From the NCBI GenBank assembly GCA_904063045.1, contig CAJFCJ010000003.1:1674001-1738000 (forward strand): DNA of 64,000 nt, written 5' to 3'. Under the pieces are notes generated by a model. It worked only from the letters and a program-made list of their open reading frames with translations. It searched no databases and was not told where the DNA came from. The position numbers were made by a program, and so were the translations under genes. Numbering within the stretch: the first letter of the stretch is position 1; every line of letters begins with the position of its first letter. This DNA is from Dimorphilus gyrociliatus. Taxonomy: Eukaryota > Annelida > Polychaeta > Dinophilidae. Positions 14,901 to 25,838 of this stretch are shown one piece after another.

Positions 14901-17900
14901 CAGTCCACACATTAATTTTATGAAACTAGCAGATAGAAATTCACTACGAATTTTTAATAATAAATTATTTTAGGTTTAATACTGATAATAAAAGTATGAA
15001 AACAAAAACTGATACTTTAGGGGATAGAAGTCACATTAGCTCTTAAATGTCTTAATGGAAATAATACCGCAATTTTTACCATTGACAGTGGTACAAAGAA
15101 AAAATTATGGACAACAGTTTGTAAACTTTAAAATTATTATGACACCATCACTATTTATTTATTTATTGTCATATGGTTAAGATCGATTTTCAATTGAGAA
15201 TCTATAACAGATTGCTATTTCAACAAAATTATCAAAATAAAATGCTAACCAAATAAATTATCAAGGAAACAAAATTAGAATATATCATTACTTTGAAATA
15301 AAAAGAGCATTGTTTTACTATTTCGTAGTTAATTTAAATTATATAATGTATCCAGCTAAACTATATATAGTTCATTCTAAAAAATAATACTGAAAAGAAT
15401 TCCTTAAATAGTGAATAGCAAGACTTATGAAGATAATTTAGTAATCTTTTACTCTGTCCACTCTTTGCGGTCGGTCGAAAAAAAAAACCAATCGACCGAG
15501 AGCACTAATCACAACAAAATACCCAGCCAAATCGCCTCATCAACTCGCAACGAAAATGCCGATCACGACGTCTCCGACCGTCGTCTGAAAACGCCAAACG
15601 TACGCTCTAAATACTCGTAAAGCGTCCTTTTATTAATTATTTTTCTTTTCGTTCTCTAGCCTTATCGTGTTAGACCCTGACAGAGTTCGTGTGGTACGGT
15701 CAAAGGTGGACGGATTAATGTATATATCGCTATACAATTGCAGTATAAATCCCGGGCAATATCGGCCGTATAAATTCCTAATATTTCTCATATATGGATA
15801 TTATTAAATAAATTTACGACGTTTTCATCTCGTCACCATCCATCATTTTCCGCTCATACGCTGCCTTTTCTTCAAACCGCAAAAGTCAATTAAACCGATT
15901 CTGTCGTTCGACTGTTTAAACAAGCGTTTTCGCAGTCAAACTCTGGACAAACCGCTCGCATTACCAAAGTCACTAAACGCCTTTTTCCCTTTTCCCCTCC
16001 CGCATACAATCGATATCTCAGCGCTGTTTGGCAGATGTCGCTTTCGTACGGACAAAAAATAAAGTAAAAAAAAATAACGTGTCAGTTCTAATATTCAATT
16101 AGTATTCTTATCTACACTTATTTTCTTACATTTTCATTAAGGCCTATTTTGATGAAGAAAAGAGAAAACGAAGAGGATCGATAGAGCATCCACTTACGGA
16201 TGATAGAAGTACACTATCGATCCATTTAATAAAAGGAATCTGGTTTTGAACATACCGCGTTCTTTTGTTTCATTTCGATATCTTTGAACAGGGTCAAAGG
16301 ATCGGTGAGATTGTAGTAGCAGTGCTGATGTCATAGCTGAAACAGTAAAGTATCATACAGTTTGGGTATTGTGCAAATAAACGCAAAGAAGAGCGGCGAG
16401 AAAGCATTAAAAATGAAGGCAATTGAGTAAAAGCTACGTATAGCCGGGTCGGGTCTCTAGTGGACAGTGGTCAAGTATAGCACCCTTCGGGCAATTGCGG
16501 TTGTCAGCGAGAGTACCATGAGCATAGACGATGCAGTTCGATATGCAAATTAAGTAGACGGATGAAGCGTCTCTCTCTCTCTCTCTCTCTCTCTTGCCTA
16601 CACATAAGTATATAAAAGACTGTTCATTTGCATGAATATATTTGTTATAAATCTCGACTTATATTTTTTTTGGTCGAATTCCTAAACTAAAACCTTGATC
16701 GTATTTAGGCCAATTCAGAACAAAGAATACTTAATGATTTATAGCAAAACAATAATAGTTGATATTAGGGGTTATTCAATTTATAGCCGACTTTTAATTG
16801 AATGCGAAAAAGTGTCTTGAACTTGAGACAGTTCCTAGACGTAATCATACTACTAACAACCTGGTCTAATGTTGGTCGATTTGATATTCTACTGAAGTAA
16901 ATCATTATAATTTTCAGTAAACCTTTTACCGAGGACACGAACATAGTTGGTTAATGTTATGAAAACGTGTTGTATAAGGGATCTGTATGCAAAGTTTCTT
17001 TTAAAAGAATCCTTAAAAGTTTATCAGGTAACCGGAGTTTCTGAGACTTCTTTTGAGCGTACGACAAATTTCATGCTGATCAATTAAACAATTAATATAT
17101 TCAAAGACGTTGCTTTAAAACTTTAGAAATTTGAATCTCCTATTTTCTACGAATTCATAATACAATACAAAAATAAAAGTAAAATAAAAGATTCTTATAC
17201 TGGTGAATTGACTCTATCATCTTATAACAATTTAAATTGCGTACAAGCTGTAGTACAAAGCAATCATATACCAATGAAACAGTTTGTATGCAATCTGTAA
17301 TAGAGGCTATTAGTATTTTGTTGTCATTCTTCAAACACAAGTATTCAGAGAAGTTATCATTTCATTAAAATATATTTATTTAAAGGAATTGTTTACGTTA
17401 CGTAGCCTTTACTCCTACTAATTCAAAGTTATAGTATTGGCTTTATAGGTTATTCCAGATTATTATTCAAAATTTTACATTAATTTGTAATATCTGATAG
17501 AACTCTCCTTGAATCGCGTCTTACAATTTGGTTTCATCGCGACAACGTACTAGTTAGTCAACATGGAGAAGTGTCAACGGGCCAAATGAATAAAAACAAA
17601 TATAAGGTACACAAAGCTTGATAGTAAATATATTTAGTATTATTAATAAGGAATAAGTTATCAATTTCTTATTTACTCTTACAAACCCAGGTAAAATAGC
17701 TTATTTATTCAATGATTGAATATCAGAATGGCTGCATTTAACAATTCTAATTGCTAATTGCAAGTCAGAAAGAGTGAAAATTTTGCAATATATTTCCAAT
17801 CATAACGTTTAATTATTTAAAACCTAATCTCCATCTGATAATGTGGAGAAGAGCTTACTTAAAACTATTTCAACAATAATATATGATAAATTTACGTCAA

Positions 17901-18264
17901 AAAATACAGCAAACGTTCAGACACTTTACGCAACACTTGGTTAGAAACGCGCCAAATTCGTATAAAAAATGAACAAAACGCAGCAATAAGCGTAACTAAT
18001 CATCACCATGGCACGATATTACATCAAACTGACGCATACTTATAAAATATTCACTACAATGCCAAGGCTGACGTCACGAATTAGCCATACCCTACTATTA
18101 TTTTAAAATTTTCTGTTTTTAACTCCGCTTCATGTCGAATGTTTAACTGCATTAAATATGTTAATTTTTATAAGAAATCTGAAAATATTATAGACTTCGT
18201 GTATGTTCAATTTATAGTGTATCATATGCGGCCTGTAAGAGTGAAAATAGCCTGCAAGTCTTTC

Positions 18265-18300
<36 letters not shown>

Positions 18301-21300
18301 CCAAACCCGCTAGCTACCGACGGCTCGTTAACTACAACACGGGCAAGCACTTAACGAGACGCCGTGCAAATACTCGGCCAACGGGACGCCTGCATAACTT
18401 CGACCCCTGCAAATATTTTCCACTACTCCAGCTCGCATTAACGCGCCGTCGAATGTTTGATCGGACGAAACGAACGGCGAAATAGGCCTGAAATACCCGT
18501 CTGAAAAAAATCGAATCGTATATAACCCGGTCGATGGCGTTTCAATTAGAAATCCAACTCGTTTAAAAGCGCCAACTCCCCGTCAATGCATTATGGAACA
18601 ATGATTACGACGCTTTTGTTTATTTTGACATTTTAGGTAGCAGTCGAGCGTTCAAATTTTTTGCTCCAAAATCATTCAGCTATAAACGCCTGGAATTGCA
18701 TAATATATACGAAATATTTACAATGTAAAATATAAATTATAAACAGACGTACAATAAACTATATAAAATAGCTCGGCTAAAGCAAATGTGTAAACATTTC
18801 GTCCCTAGAACAAACGATGACTTTGCGCATTATCTACTCAACTGCCGTATTGTTTTTCTCTGTTCTATGAGCGTCGGCGAAAATTGACATAATTTATTCC
18901 CGCGACAAAAACAATTCACTTTTTAATATACTCATTACCATTTGAAATCGATGAACACGCATCGAACAACTTTATTAAAAATTCATATAACATAATCGCT
19001 AGTAAATATACTCATCCACAGCGAATACAATGCCTAGAAAAAACATACCGCGCTCAATAATCCCAATTCTTAATTACGTAAAATGCTTTTAAAGAGACGC
19101 TTGCCAGTTTACAAGACGGATGACGCTAGAGGGCGTTGACCTACGGACATAAAAACTACAAAACGCAAAAAACTTGTCTCCAAAGGATATGGGTTGCATT
19201 AATTATTTAAGATTTAATCTATACGTTTGTCAGATGCATTGTAGAACTTGTCGTTCGCTACGGCATTACAGTATTAGAAGCTTTTACCAAAAAGTGTAAC
19301 AGGAAAAACACCACAATAGCAATTAATTAGTGACGCAACAACTCCCTAAAGCTGCTCAATAATTCAACTTTATTTTTTCTCTTTTCCACAAATATCAACC
19401 CATTGGATCTATTACACTTCAGCTATTTATTTACTTCTACAGGAATTCACTGTTCTATCAATAGAAACAAACTTAATAATGCTAGAAGAGGCTTTATATG
19501 GTAATTTTAAGCTCATCTCTGTTTTCTAGAAAATCCTTTAAAAAAATTATCCAATTTTGTATTTTAGATTTACTTAATATTTAATTGCTAATTATGAGTT
19601 TAATCTCAATTTATAACTCCTTTTCTTTTCAGCATTCCAAGGATGTAGCAGTAAAGTCAGAGATATTAGAATAATTAAATTTTCTTTAATAAACTGCATA
19701 ATTATTTTTGATAAAGCCTTTCGAAAATGTATTAAAGAATTCTTTTAGCTCATTGAAAATAATGGAGCACAGTTTTGCTAATTCTCTATTTGCAGAATCG
19801 GGCACTTCTCAACCAGAAAGACCAGAGTACATAGCAAAATAAATAATCTAATGTTGTCTGGCACTGCGTTAGACCCACGGGATCGGGCAACATGGACCGA
19901 GGGACTGCATCAAAGACGTGTTCTTCATGAATTTCTTATTGGCTAACTGGTGAGAGAGTGCGTAATTACAAGCCGTAATTTGCCTAGCTTCTCTCCGCAG
20001 AATACTAAACCACTCGTGTACCCTCGCTGCCTCTTTTTTTATTTATTATTTCATTTTATTTTAATCACCGATTTATCTATTCCTTTTTCATCCTTACGCG
20101 TTCCCATTAGGATATTAACTTAGAATTGTAGAACGAATATTATCGAACGTGAGGGTACATTAAGTGAAGCCCTTTCGTAACATCCACGAAATTTTTACTG
20201 TAGTGAAAAAACACACCCCTCTTCATACATCATTAATCAACTTGCTTGCTTCATTCATCCCACAAGTCCAACCTCAATTACTTAAAAAATATAAAACGCA
20301 TACGTTTTGCATGCAATCTACATATACAAACGGAGTTGGATATTGACACTAAAACAATAAAACAATTAAAAAATCAGCCGAAGAATTACAACGGATGGTA
20401 GGCGACTAGAAATCGAATCATTTCCCTAAGGACCTAATAAAGTCGCCATTACCCTATAATGACATTTTACTTGCATATACAAAAGCAAATTAATTAACTC
20501 AACCGAACCAGTGCTCGTTAGGGTCGGTTGATAATCGTTATGTGTTCTAACTTTCTGCTGCCTCAACTACGATATGGCGTGACAAACTTTGAACGCCAAC
20601 AGAAATTACGATACAAACTCCATCTGAGATGACGAATGACCTAAGTCGCATAAACTACTTATGAATACTACGCAATAAAATGACCATTTTTCAAAGGAGT
20701 AGTATTTATACTTTCAACTAAATGGTCTCATTAAGAATGCAACATTACCTAATCAGACTAATATACTACGAGCAACATCCGTCACGTCCTATCAGAGATA
20801 TGGATAATCCTCATGGAAAAAATTCATGAACAAACCGAGCAAAACACAAACAATTACGATATTTTAGTAGTAACATTTTAATCTTTGTTATTGTAGCGTG
20901 CCAGTCATTATGCATGATAGAGATTGACAAATCCTATGTTCAGACTTAAGAAATATTTGGAATACATTACTAACTTATCCTGCTTGTATGTAATAGTAGG
21001 TTACATCATATCCAATAGAATAAGTTTAGTTTTTAAATATTGTCAAATTTGAGAAATAGTAAATTTCTCACATCGATATTAGTATAGACAACGAACGAAA
21101 AAAGCGCGATTTGTCTTAATATCGTTTCATAGTCAATTTTATTTAATATTAGATAAATATCTTTAGCTAAAACTTAAGGGTGATTTAAAACATTTGATTG
21201 TTTTCTAGATATGACTTATCATTATCTTGTTCGCTAGGGCCATCTGTTTTTTTTCTTAATCGAAACTGAGATCTGAGGAGAAGCCAATTTACTTTCATTA

Positions 21301-22801
21301 AAGGGTATATTTCATAATATTTGTCTTGAAAACTTTACATTGGTCTTTTAAATATTAAAAATTGCTTCATAGAGTAGTGTGAAATTGGCGTTAACCTTGC
21401 GTTTTACTGCTTGTTGGTACAAACTCTATTTTACGCTTATATTTGGCATGCAAATATCATAAATGGGTATACAACGCGATTATTTACGATAAGCTGACAC
21501 TCAAATAATGCATACATTAAACTTACCTTTTAACCTTCAACATCGAATGGCGTCATCAACTCTTAAAAAAATGAGAAAGTTTCTCACCCGTCAATTCAGC
21601 TGATATGTTCTGAGGCTATAAAATATTGCTGATAGGCAACTTAACTCTGATCACCTTGATTTTCCATGTGCCACAATGTCAGCAAAACGGATAAAAGTAA
21701 AAATAAAAATTTACTCCCAGTATAAGGCAAGTCTAAAGACTTTTCATCCCATCGATACGTTCATAATTTTTCAATATCAATATTGTACACACATATATTT
21801 ACTTATGTATCAGCACGTTGACAAACAAATCTTCCTAATGCACCTCGTAATTCGTTTTCTTAATTTTACTCGAGCTTACCTCATTCCTAAAAATAAATTG
21901 ACAACTCACCCTTCCTAATACTTGAATTTTATTCATGGCTTGCAAAGCAGCCGATGCACCGCTATGTTCTTCGAAGTCAATAAAGGCATAAGGATCGTTT
22001 CCTGGCTGGAAAATAACTCGTTTTAATTTAAAATTTTATTTTTGGGACACAACCACCTCATATATTATTTTACATCCTCTACATGGAGTTATTTGACTAA
22101 ACAGAGCTAACAAGAGATCTTCGGTTACATGTGGATCTAAATTTCCTACGTATCTGAAAACAAAAACATATATATAAATATTATTGATAGTTTAGGGTTT
22201 AAGAATAGATGCTTATGTACAATGTTCTCTGCTGAGAGTCGTCTGTTTGGGAAGGCATTGTTGGAATCGGATCTCCTTGCTCTTGAATAATCTCTGAACC
22301 CGTTGTATCCGGCATTTCTGGCTGTAATTTGTTTGAATAGAAATATTTAGATGTTTTCAAATAGTTTTTTTTAAATTTGTACCATTTATACATGGTTTAC
22401 AATGAAAATCATTGATTTATAAAGAAAAAATACATATTATTGTGCAATTATACTGCAAACGACCCGTTTCCATAAGATAAGAGAAAGTACTTTCTTAAAT
22501 ATACTTAAAAGGTTATTGTTTACAATATAATTGGAGATTTATAAGATATTAAGCTATGTTCAATATTAATTGCTTCATAGCTTAACCGGTGTTATTTTAA
22601 AAGAATAACAACAAGAAAACACACCTGCTCTTCATATCCAGATTGAGCGACTGTTGGTACAGTTATGCTTTCGTCGAATGTATTTCCGAACTCTCTTCGG
22701 TGTGTCTCGTTTTTCTGTTCTATTTTCTCATTAGGATGCGTTTTTCGTTTTAAATAGGGAGCAAATCTTTCCCCTTTCGCGCTGCCAGGCTTGTTCGCCA
22801 T
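5972..22801 (-). CDS. TIA1: TIA1/TIAR-type RNA-binding protein, three RRMs
   Basis: Binds U-rich RNA and, by family knowledge, acts in alternative splicing, translational silencing and stress granules. Exons in order are 22625-22801, 22221-22321, 22057-22153, 21910-22005, 12755-12815, 9570-9657, 8042-8117, 7187-7292, 7017-7109, 6759-6964, 6559-6696, 6356-6458 and 5972-6000, giving 456 residues. RRM1 runs from [20 protein letters not shown] to [15 protein letters not shown]2 from [13 protein letters not shown] through KGYGFVSF to [10 protein letters not shown], and RRM3 from [17 protein letters not shown] to KGYAFVRY and [10 protein letters not shown]. The tail is a Gly/Tyr/Gln low-complexity region, as in the family. 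Every junction is in phase. The start at 22801 is in good context (AAAATGG); the frame stays open upstream to 22936. If the last intron is retained, the protein ends instead at a TAG at 6336-6338. Introns of about 9.1, 3.1 and 1.5 kb contrast with the short introns of its neighbours. Confidence 0.93.
13093..16334 (-). CDS. Candidate alternative first exons of the TIA gene (Ala/Pro-rich)
   Basis: Three open segments inside the 9.1-kb TIA intron have good splice borders: 16256-16334 ([19 protein letters not shown], donor GTATGT), 13379-13476 (acceptor [28 protein letters not shown]) and 13093-13332 (240 bases, Ala/Pro/Gln-rich, containing [20 protein letters not shown], donor GTACGT). Their phases agree with one another. 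The last ends in phase 0, exactly what the TIA exon at 12755-12815 needs, so they would encode 139 residues replacing the N-terminus and most of RRM1. The first exon sits behind an acceptor-like TTTCAG, so a further 5' exon may exist. Joining it to the upstream RRM1 exon would hit a stop, so it is an alternative start, not a cassette. A separate nested gene is the other option. I do not recognise the sequence. Confidence 0.4.
16571..16594. repeat. (CT)n microsatellite in TIA intron
   Basis: A pure run of alternating C and T lies just upstream (in minus-strand terms) of the candidate alternative first exon of the TIA gene. It could be a polymorphic marker or a GA-binding-factor site in a promoter. 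Confidence 0.85.
18265..18297. repeat. (AT)n microsatellite in TIA intron
   Basis: A run of alternating T and A lies in the large TIA intron, at the edge of a distinctly CpG-richer block that starts about 18300. Confidence 0.85.
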
Positions 22802-23014
22802 TTTGAACCGGAAACGCCGTACGAGAGTGGAGATTGAAATAACGTTGAAATATGGTTTGTGTTCCATTCCAATTCTCTTGAGTGAAAGTTTTCTTCTAGC
22901 CATGCTAACTAAATCTTTTCGATAATTGCGCAACATTTGAATTTTCCTATTGTTGTGAAATACTTCTTTATGCTATATTCTAATATAATAAAGTTTAATT
23001 GATATATTAACGAA
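22802..23014. promoter_or_regulatory. Bidirectional promoter between TIA and eRF1-like genes
   Basis: Only 213 bases separate the chosen start codons of the minus-strand TIA gene and the plus-strand eRF1-like gene, so both transcripts must start in or very near this interval. No clear TATA box is visible. If TIA used an upstream in-frame Met at 22936, the gap would shrink to 78 bases. Confidence 0.6.
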
Positions 23015-24328
23015 ATGGCTGAAAAAGCTTTTGACTCCTGTGTCGATTTTTGGAGATTTAAAAAACTTTTAAAATTCCTAGAATTTGCAAAAGGCAATGG
23101 AACTTCTTTAATAACTCTATTAATTCCTCAAAAAGATCAAATCAGTAGAGTAACAAGAATGTTAGGCGAAGAACTTGGAACAGCATCTAGTATCAAGTCT
23201 AAGCTCAACAGACAATCGGTGGAATCTGCGATAACATCAATTTTACAAAAATTAAAATTATACAAATGTGTGCCTAAAAATGGACTTGTAATATTTTCTG
23301 GAACGGTAATTACTAAAGAAGGAAAAAATAAAAAGCATATTCTAGATTTCGAGCCTACTAAACCAATGTCTGATAAATTATACTTGTGTGATAATAAATT
23401 TTATATAGAACCACTTAAATCAATGTTGCGTGAGGAGGAAAGTTATGGATTTATTATAATAGATGGACAAGGGACCCTATTTGCAAATGTTTCGGGTAAC
23501 GCTCGAACAATACTTCAAAAATTTTCTGCTGGTTTGCCAAAAAAGCATGCAAGAGGTGGCTCATCGGCTGCGAGATTCGGACGCGAGAGATTATTGAAAC
23601 GTCAAGCCTACATTAAGAAGGTTGCAGAAACGGCTAAAGATTGTTTTATAAATGCTGAGCTAAAAGCTAATGTTTCAGGTATTATTGTAGCCGGTAGTGC
23701 AGAATTGAAGACGGATTTAATTAAATATGACCTCTTGGACAATAGGATAAAGGAGAAGATTATTGAAGTTGTGGATATTGAATATGGTGATGTCATAGGC
23801 TTAAATAGAGCTATTGATTTGGCCGCAGAAAAAATTGGTAATTTGCATTTTGTAAAAGAAAAAGCCATCATAAGGAATTTTTTTGATTGTATTCAGCGAG
23901 ATAATGGTAAATATTGCTATGGATGTGAGGATACGATGGAAGCTCTGAAAAAGGGAGCAGTAGAAACTTTGATTTGTTGGGAAGATTTGGAGGTTATGTA
24001 TTTCAAATTAAAAAATTCCAGAGAGGAAATATTCACTACTCATTATTTATCTCCGAGAGAAGCTCAGAATTTAAATATTTTTAAGGATAGTAATACTGGT
24101 TTTCGTTTGGAACTTGTCGAGCAAGAATTATTAGTTGAATATCTGATAGAAAAGTATTCTAAATTTGGAACTGATATGAAAATAATTACTAATGGAACAC
24201 AAGAAGGCAAACAATTTATAGCAGGCTTCGGGGGAATAGGAGGCATACTTCGATATAAAATGTCTTTTTCTAATTCAATAAATGAAGAAAACGAAGAGGA
24301 CTTTAACCTAGATGAATATGATCTGTAA
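23015..24328 (+). CDS. Class-I release factor eRF1 paralogue with GGS instead of GGQ
   Basis: Intronless, 437 residues, collinear with eukaryotic eRF1 over its whole length. The N domain (1-140) keeps KGNGTSLITLLIP, the Glu before GTAS, and the YxCxxxF stop-recognition motif as YLCDNKF (123-129), but NIKS reads SIKS (59-62). The M domain has KKHARGGSSAARF at 177-189. The catalytic GGQ, whose Gln positions water for peptidyl-tRNA hydrolysis, is GGS (Ser183, codon TCA at 23561). The C domain ends with GFGGIGGILRYKMSF, the eRF3-binding type of fold, and an acidic tail. The frame is uninterrupted and well conserved, so this is not a decayed pseudogene. It may have reduced or no hydrolase activity and could compete with or modulate the normal factor. 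The lack of introns among intron-rich neighbours hints at a retrocopy, though no poly-A remnant is seen. AATAAA follows at 24396-24401. It is distinct from Pelota/Dom34, which lacks the whole motif region. Confidence 0.9.
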   Translation: MAEKAFDSCVDFWRFKKLLKFLEFAKGNGTSLITLLIPQKDQISRVTRMLGEELGTASSIKSKLNRQSVESAITSILQKLKLYKCVPKNGLVIFSGTVITKEGKNKKHILDFEPTKPMSDKLYLCDNKFYIEPLKSMLREEESYGFIIIDGQGTLFANVSGNARTILQKFSAGLPKKHARGGSSAARFGRERLLKRQAYIKKVAETAKDCFINAELKANVSGIIVAGSAELKTDLIKYDLLDNRIKEKIIEVVDIEYGDVIGLNRAIDLAAEKIGNLHFVKEKAIIRNFFDCIQRDNGKYCYGCEDTMEALKKGAVETLICWEDLEVMYFKLKNSREEIFTTHYLSPREAQNLNIFKDSNTGFRLELVEQELLVEYLIEKYSKFGTDMKIITNGTQEGKQFIAGFGGIGGILRYKMSFSNSINEENEEDFNLDEYDL

Positions 24329-24395
24329 ATGAATCCAAATGCCGTCACAGGCGAAAAGCTAACTAAGAACGACTATTGACAAGATTAACCTGACG

Positions 24396-24401
24396 AATAA
24401 A
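24396..24401 (+). terminator. Polyadenylation signal of the eRF1-like gene
   Basis: A canonical AATAAA lies about 70 bases past the stop codon on the same strand, a usual position for a short 3' UTR. Confidence 0.55.
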
Positions 24402-25122
24402 TGATAATAAGATGTCAATTCACTGCACTTTCTTAATCAAATCTTTCAATCTTTTCTTATTGCAACAAAGCACTATAATTATGGAAATATTCTTATTGAA
24501 AATGTAATAAATACTATAGAAAGAAGCGATGAAAGTCATTGATCCAACATAGTTACACGTGTTGCTGCTCAAGATGTAATCAGCAATCGTGTTGACTAAC
24601 ACGGCTGACAATTGTTTACATAAATTGATACAGGAAAAATGAAGATATAAATCAGCAATATTTCTACAGCATTAAAAAAATTATAATAAACATTATAATA
24701 AAACAGATATAATTTAATTTTACTGTCTTATCAAGACATTGTTTAATGTGTAAGTTTTAATAAGAAATAGGACATATGATCTCTGAAAGAGGAAAATGTT
24801 AAGCCACTTACCTAATATTCTAATACATCTTTTACTCAATTTTCAAAGAACTAAGTGAGTTGAGGAAATTATGATATTTATAAATAAATTTGAAAAGAAT
24901 ATCGTAATTAAGCTGTATTTTTAATGCAGAATATACTCGATTTTCGGACTGAGTTACTCTCACCTTCTGTACTTGTAGTCATTAAAGAGTTAGTGAACAA
25001 GGATATTGTGTGATGTATAATTATATTACATATAAGAAAGTTCTTTAAATATAACAATATCAGTTCGGCACTAACCATTGCAAAAGTGTAATTATTTCAG
25101 TTTCCAAAGATAACTTAACGAT
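24402..25122. other. Intergenic, nothing recognised
   Basis: AT-rich DNA between the eRF1-like gene and the small minus-strand candidate at 25123. A short minus-strand frame at 24420-24611 has no recognisable motif or start context. Confidence 0.5.
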
Positions 25123-25320
25123 TTAATACTGTTGACTCGTATTCAAATCGTCCTCTTTTTTTGAAGTTGACAATCTATTGCTATCATTTTTGTAAGTATT
25201 GTCATTCTGATTCTGATTATTATCATCATTTTGTATTGAGTCAACAGATTCCAGTTCAGTTTCAGGGTTGGGATAGTAAAACTTCTTTGTTTCAGGCTCT
25301 CTTGATAATCCACAACCCAT
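25123..25320 (-). CDS. Small candidate N-myristoylated/palmitoylated protein
   Basis: Encodes 65 residues beginning MGCGLSREPETK. Gly2 with Ser6 fits the N-myristoylation pattern, and Cys3 would be a palmitoylation site, so the product could be tethered to a membrane. The rest is very polar, rich in Asn, Asp, Ser and Lys (IQNDDNNQNQNDNTYKNDSN), and probably disordered. The ATG has G at +4 and an A at -2. No family is recognised. The composition is close to that of AT-rich non-coding DNA, so a chance frame is possible, but a myristoylation-competent start directly at an ATG is suggestive. It could also be the first exon of a longer gene. Confidence 0.4.
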   Translation of the reverse strand: MGCGLSREPETKKFYYPNPETELESVDSIQNDDNNQNQNDNTYKNDSNRLSTSKKEDDLNTSQQY

Positions 25321-25838
25321 GTAGATAGTTTCAGTGTCACGATTTCAATATATTCATAAATCACAAATCGGACTATCATATAAGAGCTGCCATGATGTTA
25401 CCTGAGTGAGCCTGCGCTATGAAATTGTATGGATTTAGTTTTAATGTAACGATGCTAATGACGCGCGCTCGTTATATACACTTGTGTATTGATTGATGTA
25501 ATGTTTTCGTATTCCTCAGATAAGGACGTATCTAAGAAATTTAAATGTTTAGAGGCGCCACCTGTTGATTAATGTAAAAAAAGTCTTAATAAGCCATTAG
25601 CGATTTTGCAGAGAGTACTTTAAAACTAGGCTTGTGGATTTTTTTATTTGCGCTATTCTTTTGCAAAATAAAATCAATTTAAAATTTATTCCAACCTGTT
25701 AGCATACCAAACACAGTGACTATTTCAATAAATTCTTGGCCTATTCGGCCTATTCTTATCGAAAGCATTGAATCGAAGTTGTCGATATAATATATAGTTG
25801 CCCCTGCTGTTTTGTTTATTTGTGTACAACACATTTCA

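Noticed and set aside
15411-15620. Plus-strand frame of 69 codons inside a TIA intron
   Set aside because: Polar, no recognisable motif, no splice partners; lies in a CpG-richer non-coding block.
23015-24328. eRF1-like gene as a pseudogene, or as Pelota/Dom34
   Set aside because: The frame is intact over 437 residues with conserved N, M and C domains; Pelota lacks the GGQ loop and YxCxxxF region that are recognisable here.
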